Position numbers and translations under genes: made by a program. A stretch of 64,000 bases of DNA from Methanomassiliicoccales archaeon (GTDB lineage: Archaea; Thermoplasmatota; Thermoplasmata; RBG-16-68-12; SOIM01): positions 1-64,000 of the forward strand of contig SOIM01000037.1 of NCBI GenBank assembly GCA_004377185.1, in the 5' to 3' direction. This document shows, in pieces, positions 8,670-16,514 of this stretch. The stretch's first letter is position 1; each line of letters begins with the position of its first letter. The notes below the pieces were generated by a model that saw only the letters and a list, made by a program, of their open reading frames with translations, did not search any database and was not told where the DNA came from.

Positions 8670-9007
8670 GTGATGGTTTGGAAGAACTACTGACCGGAGC
8701 GATTGACAAGTTCAACAAGAAGATCGAGAAGGACGAGAAACTGCAGAAAGAATTCGAAGGTCTGACGAGGAAGATATTCATCGAAGTAACGGACGGAAAG
8801 GATTACCATCTCATTCTAGACAATAAAAGGATCACTGATTTTGGTGAGGGCGACATCGAGTCTCCGGACATCACGATAATCTCGGACACAAACACGATAG
8901 TAGGTCTCTTCAGCAAGGAGATTGGACCCATGAAGGCCCTTGCCACGAAGAAGTTGAAGCTCAAAGGATCGTTGCACGACATGCTAAGAATCAGGAAACT
9001 GTTCTAG
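8603..9007 (+). CDS. SCP2 sterol-carrier-like domain protein
   Basis: The C-terminal about 100 residues (FEGLTRKIFIEVTDGKDYHLILD, DITIISDTNTIVGLFSKEIGPM, LKLKGSLHDMLRIRKLF) match the SCP2-type lipid-binding fold found as small stand-alone archaeal proteins. The start is uncertain: ATG 8603 gives 134 residues and overlaps rnhB by 67 bp; a TTG at 8678, just after an AGGTGATGG Shine-Dalgarno-like stretch, would remove the acidic leader and the overlap. Function is unknown beyond likely binding of a hydrophobic ligand. Confidence 0.7.
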   Translation: MEDSKEDSARNQGEETERVREVGDGLEELLTGAIDKFNKKIEKDEKLQKEFEGLTRKIFIEVTDGKDYHLILDNKRITDFGEGDIESPDITIISDTNTIVGLFSKEIGPMKALATKKLKLKGSLHDMLRIRKLF

Positions 9008-9068
9008 TCCTGCAGATCGCTCATCTTTCGTCAGATTAGGGGTCTTGCCATATAAAACAAACGATATC

Positions 9069-9076
9069 TTTATATT
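9069..9076 (+). promoter_or_regulatory. TATA box of the initiator tRNA gene
   Basis: TTTATATT lies about 33-40 bp before the mature tRNA 5' end, placing transcription start near 9098 and giving a pre-tRNA leader of about 10 nt for RNase P. Confidence 0.6.
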
Positions 9077-9108
9077 GAGTCCTCATGATTGGCTTGGTAT
9101 TATCGGAC

Positions 9109-9219
9109 AGCGGGGTGGGGTAGCTAGGAAACCTTGGTCGGTGAGTTCCAACCGATGAGGCTTCAAATCCCATCGGGCTCATAACCCGAAGATCCCTGGT
9201 TCAAATCCAGGCCCCGCTA
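9109..9219 (+). tRNA. initiator tRNA-Met (CAT) with a 37-nt insertion
   Basis: The acceptor stem AGCGGGG/CCCCGCT, T arm CCTGG-TTCAAAT-CCAGG, anticodon arm TCGGG-CTCATAA-CCCGA (anticodon 9180-9182) and discriminator A9219 are clear. The A1-U72 pair and three consecutive G-C pairs at the base of the anticodon loop are initiator features. The 111-nt gene is 37 nt too long: the extra bases lie between the D arm and the anticodon stem. Removing 9134-9170 gives a 74-nt cloverleaf with a perfect GGGT/ACCC D stem and A26. CCA is not encoded. It stands alone upstream of ftsZ. Confidence 0.93.
9134..9170 (+). other. putative non-canonical tRNA intron (37 nt)
   Basis: Insertion between the D arm and anticodon stem of tRNA-iMet. 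Boundaries can slide within a few bases (9132-9168 to 9134-9170) with the same mature product. It contains a 5-bp hairpin TCGGT/ACCGA. I could not find a strict bulge-helix-bulge at these joints, so splicing by the archaeal endonuclease is inferred from the restored cloverleaf, not from the splice motif. Confidence 0.65.
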
Positions 9220-9395
9220 TCATCCATTTTCAGATGTGGCTCCCTCTTGCTACTGTTGCCAGATGATAACAGAAATGCTAAGTGAGTTGTTTCAAACCGG
9301 AAGAAGAGTCCCGATTCTTCATGCTTTTGTGTACCCCCGAACATTATCATAAATTCCTAGAGATAAAAATATCCACATTTTCCAGTCTAGAATAC

Positions 9396-9439
9396 TTTTA
9401 TATACTGAAAATGCCATTCAGTGGCATCCCGTTGGGATG
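9396..9439 (+). promoter_or_regulatory. ftsZ promoter and 5'-terminal leader hairpin
   Basis: TTTTATATA (9396-9404) predicts a start near 9425. A perfect hairpin CATCCC-gtt-GGGATG (9425-9439) would therefore sit at the very 5' end of the ftsZ transcript. The rest of the 230-bp stretch between the tRNA and ftsZ shows no gene. Confidence 0.5.
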
Positions 9440-9449
9440 ACAGGATGGG

Positions 9450-10580
9450 ATGACCATGAAGTCAATAATAAACGAAGCTCTAGCTCGACATGAGGAAGAG
9501 AAAAGACAGCAAGAAGTTATGGAAACACAGCCACCTACTGAGCTAACCGGAGACGACAAGAACCTAGAAGAGGTAGTCAAGTCGCTACACGTGAGCATCA
9601 AGATAGTGGGTGCTGGCGGTGGTGGATGTAACACCATCAACCGCTTGACTCAAGCTGGTGTCACAGGAGCCCAGCTCTGCGCACTGAACACTGATGCGAA
9701 GCATTTGTTGTCCATCCATTCGCCCAGGAAACTGCTTATTGGAAAGAGGGCGACCAAAGGATTGGGAGCAGGTGCCTTGCCCGAAGTGGGTGAGCAGGCG
9801 GCTCATGAGAACGAAGAAGAGATCCGGAACTTCATCAAAGGCGCACACGTGGTCTTCATCACTGCCGGATTAGGCGGTGGGACCGGAACAGGTGCAGCCC
9901 AATATACCGGACGATTGGCAAAGGAAGAAGGCGCCCTCACAATGGCCATTGTCACGATGCCTTTCAAGGCCGAGGGTCGAATAAGGATGGAAAATGCCGA
10001 AGCGGGTCTCGAGAAGCTGAGGAAGTTCTGCGACACCACCATTGTCATATTCAATGACAAGTTGCTTGAGCTGGTGCCAAGGCTGCCGATAGACGCTGCC
10101 TTCAAGGTGGCGGACGAGGTCTTGATGCAGTGCATAAAGGGAATGACCGAGATAATCACCAAGCCTGGATTGGTCAACCTGGACTATAGCGATCTCATGA
10201 CCATCATGAAGGGTGGCGGAGTCGCTATGATCGGAATGGGTGAGAGCGATGAGGCCAGGGACCGAGTGGACTTCGCCCTGAACGAGGCACTTGAATCTCC
10301 GTTGCTGGGTGAGGTGGACCTCACACATGCAAGAGGAGCTCTTGTGAGGATCGTGGGCGGTCCGGACTTGACGGTATCCGAGGCGGAGAGGGCTGCCGCA
10401 TTGGTCAGCGAGAAGGTGAATCCTTCCGCGAGGATCATTTGGGGCTGTTCGATCGACCCCGAAATGGAGAGAACCGTTAGGGTCTTGCTGGTGATTACCG
10501 GAGTCAAAGCGAAATCTCTGCTTGGCAAGGACGGAACTTCAATAATCGCACCGACAGAAGACGTTGATGTTGTCCATTAA
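9450..10580 (+). CDS. ftsZ: cell division protein FtsZ
   Basis: 376 residues. After a charged N-terminal extension of about 45 residues, the tubulin/FtsZ GTPase core follows: VGAGGGGCNTINRL, NTDAKHL, the T4 GTP-binding signature AGLGGGTGTGAA, IVTMPFKAEG and the T7 loop region with NLDYSDLMTIMKGGG. It polymerises into the division ring with GTP. The start is ATG 9450 or ATG 9456, six bases apart. The C terminus ends TEDVDVVH without a long tail. It lies between the initiator tRNA and the exosome superoperon. Confidence 0.97.
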   Translation: MTMKSIINEALARHEEEKRQQEVMETQPPTELTGDDKNLEEVVKSLHVSIKIVGAGGGGCNTINRLTQAGVTGAQLCALNTDAKHLLSIHSPRKLLIGKRATKGLGAGALPEVGEQAAHENEEEIRNFIKGAHVVFITAGLGGGTGTGAAQYTGRLAKEEGALTMAIVTMPFKAEGRIRMENAEAGLEKLRKFCDTTIVIFNDKLLELVPRLPIDAAFKVADEVLMQCIKGMTEIITKPGLVNLDYSDLMTIMKGGGVAMIGMGESDEARDRVDFALNEALESPLLGEVDLTHARGALVRIVGGPDLTVSEAERAAALVSEKVNPSARIIWGCSIDPEMERTVRVLLVITGVKAKSLLGKDGTSIIAPTEDVDVVH

Positions 10581-10621
10581 CCCTCAAAACTCTTTTCTAT
10601 TTGGGGGACAATGAACCTTCC

Positions 10622-10954
10622 ATGGTAGTCAAGGATAGAGTAGGTAGAAGCAGGTATATTGCTTTTGAGATTACGTCCGAGAAGGAACTGAGGACAGGGG
10701 ACCTCATCACAAGCTTCAAGAAGGCGGCTGACAAGTATGATGACGCGGAGAAGATAAGGCCTTGGCTCATCATGTTCAAGAAGGGAAAGGGAATCGCCAG
10801 GTGCTCCCATACCGCAAGGGATGAGTGCATCAATCTTCTGCAGTCCATCAAGAGCGTGGGAGGGACCGCGGTCAAGACGGAGACCTTGGGCACTTCAGGG
10901 ACGGTGAGGGGGGCTAGGCGCAAATATTTGGAAGGAAGAGAGCATGAGAAATAA
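10622..10954 (+). CDS. rnp2: RNase P protein component 2 (Pop5)
   Basis: 110 residues from ATG 10622 (MVVKDRVGRSRYIAFEI), the typical Pop5 N terminus; the track start is an upstream TTG. LIMFKKGKGIARCSHTARDE and SIKSVGGTAVKTETLGTSGT match archaeal Pop5, which with Rpp30 activates the catalytic RNase P RNA. It is the first gene of the Pop5-PsmA-SBDS-Rrp4-Rrp41-Rrp42 series, a conserved archaeal order; the usual neighbour Rpp30 is absent here. Confidence 0.92.
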   Translation: MVVKDRVGRSRYIAFEITSEKELRTGDLITSFKKAADKYDDAEKIRPWLIMFKKGKGIARCSHTARDECINLLQSIKSVGGTAVKTETLGTSGTVRGARRKYLEGREHEK

Positions 10955-11004
10955 GAACAAAGCTTTATATTCGAACCCTTCATTATCTCGGAAAAGGTGA
11001 GAAA

Positions 11005-11721
11005 GTGCAACCAGGTCAAATGGCATATGACAGGGCTATCACCGTCTTTTCACCTGACGGTAGGCTGTTTCAGGTAGAGTACGCAAGAGTGGCAGTGACC
11101 AGAGGCACGACGACCGCTGGGATCAAATTCGAAGATGGAACCGTCCTGATGGCTGACAAGAATATCGCAAGTAGGCTGATGGAACCGGAATCCATCGAGA
11201 AGATCTTCAAGATTGACGAGCATGTTGGCTGTGCAACTTCGGGCCTGGTCGCTGATGCGAGGGTTCTGGTGGACTATGCTCGAATCGTGGCTCAGATCAA
11301 CAAGGTCACCTATGATGAGAAGATCTCTGTGGACCTGTTGGTGAAGAAAATCTGCGATTACAAGCAGAACTACACCCAGTATGGTGGAGTGAGGCCCTTT
11401 GGTACCGCACTTCTGGTCGGTGGATGGGACGACACTGGACCACACCTGTTCGAGACGGACCCAAGTGGTGCGCTGGTTTCCTACAAGGCGGGGAGTATCG
11501 GTGCAGGAAGGAACACCGTTCTGGAGATGTTCGAGGATAAGTACGTGGATGACATTTCATTGGATGATGCGATTTTGCTTGGCTTGGAAGGTCTCCAGAA
11601 GTCCAAGGAAGATAAGCTGGATGTGGCAATGATAGAAATAGGATATGCGAGGAAAGGGGAAATCTTCCATATGTTGGATAGGGACGAAGCGACGAAGTAT
11701 CTGGACAAGCTCGAGTCCTGA
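11005..11721 (+). CDS. psmA: 20S proteasome alpha subunit
   Basis: 238 residues starting at GTG 11005 after a GGTGA Shine-Dalgarno; MAYDRAITVFSPDGRLFQVEYA is the alpha-type N-terminal signature, and VRPFGTALLVGGWDD and GSIGAGRN follow. Alpha rings form the gate of the 20S core and dock the PAN ATPase. A TATA box (CTTTATATT, about 10963-10971) about 35 bp before the start suggests its own promoter within the cluster. Length is normal and no N-terminal catalytic Thr is present, as expected for alpha. Confidence 0.98.
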   Translation: MQPGQMAYDRAITVFSPDGRLFQVEYARVAVTRGTTTAGIKFEDGTVLMADKNIASRLMEPESIEKIFKIDEHVGCATSGLVADARVLVDYARIVAQINKVTYDEKISVDLLVKKICDYKQNYTQYGGVRPFGTALLVGGWDDTGPHLFETDPSGALVSYKAGSIGAGRNTVLEMFEDKYVDDISLDDAILLGLEGLQKSKEDKLDVAMIEIGYARKGEIFHMLDRDEATKYLDKLES

Positions 11722-11734
11722 TAGGAGAAAAGGG

Positions 11735-12460
11735 ATGGTTAAGGAACTCAGGAAGGAACGTGGGTTAGGGATTTTTGAGAACAAGGTGATCGCAAGGCTT
11801 GAGAAGGGAGGCGAATCCTTTGAGGTTGTCGTTGAGCCAGATGTTGTCCAAGCCATAAGGGACGGAGAAGAGGCGGACTTGGAGAAAGGAATGGCCATCG
11901 ATACGATATTCCGGGATGCAAAGAAGGGTACCCGGTCCTCCGAGGAGAAGATGGAAGAGGTCTTTGGAACGACTGACCCGATCGCGGTTGCCAGAATACT
12001 GATAGAAGAAGGCGATATCCAGGTCACAACAGAACAGCGGAGAAAGATGCTGGAGGCAAAGAGAAGGTCCATTATCGACACAATAGCCAGGAACGCGATC
12101 AACCCACAGAGCGGCACACCTCACCCCCCGCAGAGGATAGAGAACGCGATGGCCGAGGCCAAGGTCAACGTGGACCCCTTCAAGTCTGTGGACGAACAGG
12201 TCCAGGACGTTCTTGCGGCCCTGCAACCCCTGCTTCCCATCAGGTTCGAGAAAGTGAAAATCGCTGTCAAATTATCGGCCGAGGATTGTGCGAAGTGCTA
12301 TGGTGACATGAAGGCATTTGGAAGAATTCTGCAGGAAGAATGGCAGAAGAGCGGCTTTTGGATAGGTGTAATAGAGATGCCAGCAGGTATGCAGACCGAC
12401 TTTTTCGACAAGCTAAATGAGAAAACGAAGGGTATGGTTGAAACCAAAATAGTTAAATGA
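11735..12460 (+). CDS. sdo1: SBDS/Sdo1 ribosome maturation protein
   Basis: 241 residues from ATG 11735 (MVKELRKERGLG); the track start reads through the psmA end. The N-terminal FYSH domain (KVIARLEKGGESFEVVVEP), the central helical RRSIIDTIARNAINPQSGTPHPP and the C-terminal EFG-V-like domain (RFEKVKIAVKLSAEDCAKCYG) are all present. In eukaryotes it releases Tif6/eIF6 from 60S subunits. In Archaea it is conserved between proteasome alpha and the exosome genes, as here. Confidence 0.97.
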   Translation: MVKELRKERGLGIFENKVIARLEKGGESFEVVVEPDVVQAIRDGEEADLEKGMAIDTIFRDAKKGTRSSEEKMEEVFGTTDPIAVARILIEEGDIQVTTEQRRKMLEAKRRSIIDTIARNAINPQSGTPHPPQRIENAMAEAKVNVDPFKSVDEQVQDVLAALQPLLPIRFEKVKIAVKLSAEDCAKCYGDMKAFGRILQEEWQKSGFWIGVIEMPAGMQTDFFDKLNEKTKGMVETKIVK

Positions 12461-12499
12461 TTAATCCTCCTTATTGACGCCCTGCGCGAGAGGTAATGA

Positions 12500-13189
12500 A
12501 TGGTTGAAGAGATTGTGAAACGTGAGCTTGTAGTACCTGGAGACCTTTTGGATGCACCGGATTTGAAAGCCGGTGTTGGTACATTTCGTGAAGACGGGAA
12601 GATATACGCGGCCTTGCTGGGCATAAAAAGCGAAAGAGCTGGCTATGTCAATATCGTGCCACTGGGAGGGAAGTACATACCCCGACCGGGGGATGCGGTC
12701 ATAGGAAACATAGTTGATATTGGCCCCTCTCACTGGTTGTTGGAAATCAATTCGCCTTATCCAGCACCACTTCACACCAACGAGGTCCCTTGGCGGGTGG
12801 AGTATGGAGACACTGCCCACTATCTTGATGTGAAAGATGTTTGCCTTACAAAGGTTCTGTCCGTGGACGAGACCAAGAGGGTTCAGCTGACTATGAAGGA
12901 ACATGGTCTTAGGAAGTTGAATGGTGGGCAGATTGTTGAGATATCCCATTCCAAGGTCCCCAGAGTGATTGGAAAGAAAGGTAGCATGATATCCTTGATT
13001 AAGGGCTTCACGAAGTGCAGGATGTTCGTTGGCCAGAACGGTAGGATTTGGATAGACGGTGAAGTTGACGATATTTTCAATGCCATTCGTGTCATCAAGA
13101 AAATTGAGGATGAAGCACAGGTAATGGGTTTGACGGAATCAGTTGCATCTATGTTAGAAGAAATATACGGACCTTCACGTGTTGAGTGA
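12500..13189 (+). CDS. rrp4: exosome cap subunit Rrp4
   Basis: 229 residues with an N-terminal domain ([11 protein letters not shown]), an S1 domain ([21 protein letters not shown]) and a C-terminal KH domain ([18 protein letters not shown]). It forms the RNA-binding cap of the archaeal exosome, feeding substrates into the Rrp41/Rrp42 ring. Start ATG 12500 follows a GAGAGGT Shine-Dalgarno-like sequence. The stop lies 22 bp before the Rrp41 start. Confidence 0.97.
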   Translation: MVEEIVKRELVVPGDLLDAPDLKAGVGTFREDGKIYAALLGIKSERAGYVNIVPLGGKYIPRPGDAVIGNIVDIGPSHWLLEINSPYPAPLHTNEVPWRVEYGDTAHYLDVKDVCLTKVLSVDETKRVQLTMKEHGLRKLNGGQIVEISHSKVPRVIGKKGSMISLIKGFTKCRMFVGQNGRIWIDGEVDDIFNAIRVIKKIEDEAQVMGLTESVASMLEEIYGPSRVE

Positions 13190-13211
13190 GTCTGTTTTAG
13201 AGGGAATTTAC

Positions 13212-13982
13212 ATGGAGTTAGAGAAACCTTTGTTAGATGAAAACAAAAGAAGAATTGATGGAAGAGCTGTTGATGAGTTGCGGCCAATCAAGATCGAGGC
13301 CGGAGTTTTGAATAGAGCGGACGGGAGTGCTTATCTTGAGTGGGGCGAGAACAAGGTTCTCGCTGCGGTGTATGGTCCTAGGGAAGCACATCCCAGGCAC
13401 AGACAAGATCCTACCAGAGCCTTGGTTCAATGCAGATACAACATGGCAGCTTTCTCAGTGAGCGATAGAAAGAGACCTGGACCGGACAGGAGGTCGGTGG
13501 AGATCTCCAAGGTCATATCGGAAGCGTTCTCATTCGTTGTGTTCAGGGAACAGTTTCCGAGGACGAGCGTGGACATTTTCATAGAAGTCCTTCAAGCCGA
13601 GGCTGGTACTCGTTGTGCCGGGCTTACCGCCGCCTCTGTTGCCTTGGCAGATGCCGGGATTCCCATGAGGGATCTGGTTGTTTCTTGTGCGACCGGGAAA
13701 GCAGATGGTGAATTGATCTTGGACCCAGGAAAAGAAGAGGACAATCGGGGTCAGGCGGACATGCCGCTTGCCGTAGTGCCCAGGACCGAAGACATCGTTC
13801 TTTTGCAGATGGACGGACATCTCACGCAAGAGGAGCTCAAGAAGGCGATGAGAATGTCAATTGACGCTTGCAAGGAAATATATGTTATTCAGAAGGACGC
13901 TCTCAGAAAGAGATATGCGGTTACGACAGAGGAGCCTGTCGAGGTCCAGGAGACGATCGATACGCAAATCAAGGAGGAATGA
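13212..13982 (+). CDS. rrp41: exosome catalytic subunit Rrp41
   Basis: 256 residues from ATG 13212 ([19 protein letters not shown]). RNase PH fold with [39 protein letters not shown] and the catalytic aspartate region [20 protein letters not shown]. It carries the phosphorolytic 3'-5' exoribonuclease site of the hexameric ring. Its TGA overlaps a non-used ATG, and Rrp42 starts 2 bp later after a strong AAGGAGG site. Confidence 0.97.
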   Translation: MELEKPLLDENKRRIDGRAVDELRPIKIEAGVLNRADGSAYLEWGENKVLAAVYGPREAHPRHRQDPTRALVQCRYNMAAFSVSDRKRPGPDRRSVEISKVISEAFSFVVFREQFPRTSVDIFIEVLQAEAGTRCAGLTAASVALADAGIPMRDLVVSCATGKADGELILDPGKEEDNRGQADMPLAVVPRTEDIVLLQMDGHLTQEELKKAMRMSIDACKEIYVIQKDALRKRYAVTTEEPVEVQETIDTQIKEE

Positions 13983-13984
13983 GA

Positions 13985-14755
13985 ATGGGAGGAGTAATTC
14001 CCGAGTTGACCAGGAATCACATACACCGTCTTGCATCCGCTGGGAAAAGAGCGGACAGCAGGGCTCCCGATGAGTTCAGACCGTTGAAGATCGAGAAGGA
14101 CTTCGTCAAGTCCGCAGAGGGTTCTGCCAGGGTTCACCTGGGGAAGACGGATGTTCTCGTTGGTATCAAAATGAATCAGGGTGAACCTTATCCGGATACC
14201 CCAAACAAAGGTGTCCTTATAACAAGCGCGGAACTCATACCTATGGCAAGCCCGAAATTTGAGTCAGGTCCTCCCAGAGAGAACGCCATCGAACTTGCGC
14301 GTGTCGTGGATAGAGGAATAAGAGAGACCGAGACAGTTGATATGGAGAAACTCTGCGTAGAACCGGGGGAAAAGGTCTGGCTCATGTTTCTGGACCTTCA
14401 TATCCTGGACTATGACGGGAATCTCTTCGACGCTTGTTCCTTCGGAGCTCTTGGCGCTCTGACCAACACGGTCGTTCCCGCTTCCCGTTTCAACGGGGAG
14501 GATTTCAAGCTCGAGGTGGAACATTACCCGGTGTCCATCACTTCGGTAAAGATTGGGAGTTCCATATTCCAGGACCCCTCACTTGACGAGGAGATGGTCG
14601 CGGACGCCCGCCTGACGGTAGCCATTGATGAGAACGGGAACATCACAGCTATGCAGAAAGGTTTAAGCGGAAGCTTCACCTTTGACGAGGTGGAAAGAGT
14701 CATTGAACTCGCCAGAATCCGAGGAAACGAGATCAGGGAGACAATCAAGGGATAG
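13985..14755 (+). CDS. rrp42: exosome subunit Rrp42
   Basis: 256 residues starting at ATG 13985, chosen over ATG 13979 because AAGGAGG (13971-13977) is then 7 nt upstream. The RNase PH fold is visible (RADSRAPDEFRPLKIEKDFV, GSARVHLGKTDVLVGIK, LDLHILDYDGNLFDACS). It lacks catalytic residues by family but is needed for the Rrp41 active ring. It is followed one base later by the ribosomal protein gene. Confidence 0.96.
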   Translation: MGGVIPELTRNHIHRLASAGKRADSRAPDEFRPLKIEKDFVKSAEGSARVHLGKTDVLVGIKMNQGEPYPDTPNKGVLITSAELIPMASPKFESGPPRENAIELARVVDRGIRETETVDMEKLCVEPGEKVWLMFLDLHILDYDGNLFDACSFGALGALTNTVVPASRFNGEDFKLEVEHYPVSITSVKIGSSIFQDPSLDEEMVADARLTVAIDENGNITAMQKGLSGSFTFDEVERVIELARIRGNEIRETIKG

Positions 14756-14756
14756 A

Positions 14757-15056
14757 ATGGCAAAGAGGACCAAGAAGGTCGGACCAGCGGGCAAATACGG
14801 ACCCCGGTACGGTGTCAAGATTCGTAAGAGACTGAAGGAGGTCATGATAGCCAAAGCAAAGAAGTACACCTGCCCCAACTGCAACCATCAGTCGGTCAAG
14901 AGGGTGGGTACAGGGATCTGGAAATGCAGGAGATGTGATCTCGTGTTTGCTGGCGGTGCCTACAGGCCATTCGTTTCCGCAAGCTTCCGAAAAGAAGCGG
15001 TAAGGAGTCCTCAAGCTGTTGAGGAAGAACCCACGGAGGAAGAAGAGAATGTATAA
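14757..15056 (+). CDS. rpl37ae: 50S ribosomal protein L37Ae (eL43 family)
   Basis: 99 residues; KKVGPAGKYGPRYGVKIRKR is the conserved basic N terminus, followed by a C2-C2 zinc ribbon (YTCPNCNHQSVKR ... WKCRRCDLVFAGGAYRP). The C-terminal acidic tail EEEPTEEEENV is longer than usual. The gene overlaps rpoP by 8 bp, as its stop lies inside the rpoP start region. Confidence 0.95.
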   Translation: MAKRTKKVGPAGKYGPRYGVKIRKRLKEVMIAKAKKYTCPNCNHQSVKRVGTGIWKCRRCDLVFAGGAYRPFVSASFRKEAVRSPQAVEEEPTEEEENV

Positions 15057-15183
15057 ATGTGCAAGATGCAGGGAGCCCATCCTCACCAATATCAATACCG
15101 TTGGGATTCAGTGCAAGAACTGCGGCTCCAAGGTGTTCTATAAGGAAAGACCGAACGTCAAGAAGGTCGTGAAGGCGAGATAG
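15049..15183 (+). CDS. rpoP: DNA-directed RNA polymerase subunit P (Rpo12)
   Basis: 44-residue protein missed by the ORF track. It begins MYKCARCREPI, continues with QCKNCGSKVFYKERP and ends in a basic KKVVKAR tail: two CxxC pairs forming the zinc ribbon of RpoP/Rpb12. It is a core subunit of archaeal RNA polymerase. Its position between L37Ae and Pcc1 is typical of archaea. Its start overlaps the end of L37Ae, and Pcc1 begins 1 bp after its stop. Confidence 0.95.
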   Translation: MYKCARCREPILTNINTVGIQCKNCGSKVFYKERPNVKKVVKAR

Positions 15184-15184
15184 G

Positions 15185-15427
15185 ATGAGGAGGGCGGAGA
15201 TAGTCCTGACCGGTGGGAACGCAGAGCTTGTGCAGAAGGCTCTGGCCCCCGAGACCGGGCGGGAGATTCCAAGAACAAAGGTCTCCGTCTTGAAGGATGG
15301 CGAGAGGACCACGTTGACGATCGAGGCCGAGGACACAAGTGCGCTGAGGGCCGCGTTGAACTCATATGTCCGCTGGGCAGCGCTTGCATCAGCCGTTGAT
15401 GATGAGGTGAAGTCAAATGAGCGGTGA
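15185..15427 (+). CDS. pcc1: KEOPS complex subunit Pcc1
   Basis: 80 residues of the Pcc1/LAGE-like fold: an N-terminal strand (AEIVLTG), an LAPETGREIPRTKVSVLKDGE hairpin and a C-terminal helix (DTSALRAALNSYVRWAALA). Pcc1 dimerises the KEOPS complex that makes t6A37 in tRNA. It overlaps the prefoldin beta start by 11 bp. Assignment is helped by the rpoP-pcc1-pfdB order found across Euryarchaeota. Confidence 0.9.
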   Translation: MRRAEIVLTGGNAELVQKALAPETGREIPRTKVSVLKDGERTTLTIEAEDTSALRAALNSYVRWAALASAVDDEVKSNER

Positions 15428-15779
15428 GCTACCCCCACAGATGCAGAATCAGATTGCCCAACTCCAGCAGTTGCAGCAGCAGCTTCAGGTGATCGCGACC
15501 CAGAGGAGCCAGTTGGAGCTCAAGGAAAAGGAGATCGAGACCACCCTGGTGGAGCTGGAGAAGACCAACAAGGATACTCCCATCTACAAGAGCATCGGAA
15601 CGCTTTTGATAAAGACCGAGAACAGAAAGGACCTGAAGAAGGAACTGGACGAGCACAAGGAGGCAATCGGCATAAGGGTCAAGACCCTCAAGAGACAGGA
15701 GAAGACGCTAAGCGAGAGATATCAGAGCCTGGGGGAGAAGCTCAGTAACGTCTTGAAGGATACGGGAACCGCTGGATAG
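15417..15779 (+). CDS. pfdB: prefoldin subunit beta
   Basis: 120 residues: two long heptad-repeat helices flanking a beta-hairpin region (NKDTPIYKSIGTLLIKTENRKDL), the prefoldin beta architecture. The Gln-rich first helix (QNQIAQLQQLQQQLQ) is typical. With prefoldin alpha it forms the jellyfish-shaped hexameric chaperone that passes nascent chains to the thermosome. Last gene of the exosome superoperon. Confidence 0.96.
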   Translation: MSGELPPQMQNQIAQLQQLQQQLQVIATQRSQLELKEKEIETTLVELEKTNKDTPIYKSIGTLLIKTENRKDLKKELDEHKEAIGIRVKTLKRQEKTLSERYQSLGEKLSNVLKDTGTAG

Positions 15780-15845
15780 CCTTTTCCTTGAGCAGCTCAT
15801 CCCAAATCAAAAACCTTTTATCGAACACTTCCCTTTTCCAGTTGA

Positions 15846-16502
15846 ATGGCAGAGACATCGAAGCCACCACCTGCAAAAGCTGGTATGTCAAGATTCATCA
15901 TGTTCTTCATGATAATCCTGACGGTTTTCGTTCTCTTTGATCCAACCCTGAGGTCAGCTCTGGGAGGTGCCATGTCCTTCGTCATGAACCCCATCATCGG
16001 CTTTGGAGGCGCATACCCCATCCTGACCCTTCTCTTCGCGGGAATGATCACAAGCACGGTATCGATAGCAGGAAGGCATTTCTTCGTGGACTGGGTGGCA
16101 CAGGCAAAGACCCAAAAGATAATGTCCGCGTTCAACAAGGAGAGACGGGACGCGATGATGAAGCAGAACCTTGCGAAATTGAAGAGACTGAACGAGATGT
16201 CCTCGGAAATCATGCAGGACAGCATGAAACAGACCATGAACCAGATGAAGCCCCTGGCCTTCACCATGCTGATAATAATGATACTCTTCGCCTGGCTCTA
16301 CAGTTTCATTGGATACGAAGCGGTCGATACGGCATATTCTGTGCCCTGGGCCTTCAACTCGAACTTGGTACACTCTACTCTCCTTCCGAACTGGCTGTTG
16401 GTCTACATTCTCATTTCCATACCCTTCGGTCAGGTTGTAGGGAGGCTTCTGAAATACTTCACCTTCAAGAAAACGCTTCGGGAGAGGGGAATCCTGGACT
16501 AG
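15846..16502 (+). CDS. DUF106/EMC3-TMCO1-like membrane insertase family protein
   Basis: 218 residues with about four membrane segments: IMFFMIILTVFVLFDP near the N terminus, FGGAYPILTLLFAGMITSTVS, then a cytoplasmic coiled coil (RRDAMMKQNLAKLKRLNEMSS) and FTMLIIMILFAWLYSFIGY plus a C-terminal LLVYILISIPFGQVVG. This is the archaeal DUF106 family, related to Oxa1/EMC3/TMCO1 insertases by published structural comparisons. It starts leaderless after a CCTTTTATCG TATA element and is followed by cmk and cbf5, as in many archaea. Confidence 0.88.
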   Translation: MAETSKPPPAKAGMSRFIMFFMIILTVFVLFDPTLRSALGGAMSFVMNPIIGFGGAYPILTLLFAGMITSTVSIAGRHFFVDWVAQAKTQKIMSAFNKERRDAMMKQNLAKLKRLNEMSSEIMQDSMKQTMNQMKPLAFTMLIIMILFAWLYSFIGYEAVDTAYSVPWAFNSNLVHSTLLPNWLLVYILISIPFGQVVGRLLKYFTFKKTLRERGILD

Positions 16503-16514
16503 GGTGCTGGTTCT

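Noticed and set aside
11645-11734. N-terminal extension of the SBDS ORF
   Set aside because: It overlaps the psmA C terminus in another frame and is not SBDS-like; SBDS begins at ATG 11735.
10622-15779. Exosome/proteasome/RpoP gene cluster as a novel system
   Set aside because: It is the well-known conserved archaeal superoperon; gene order and content are ordinary apart from the missing Rpp30.
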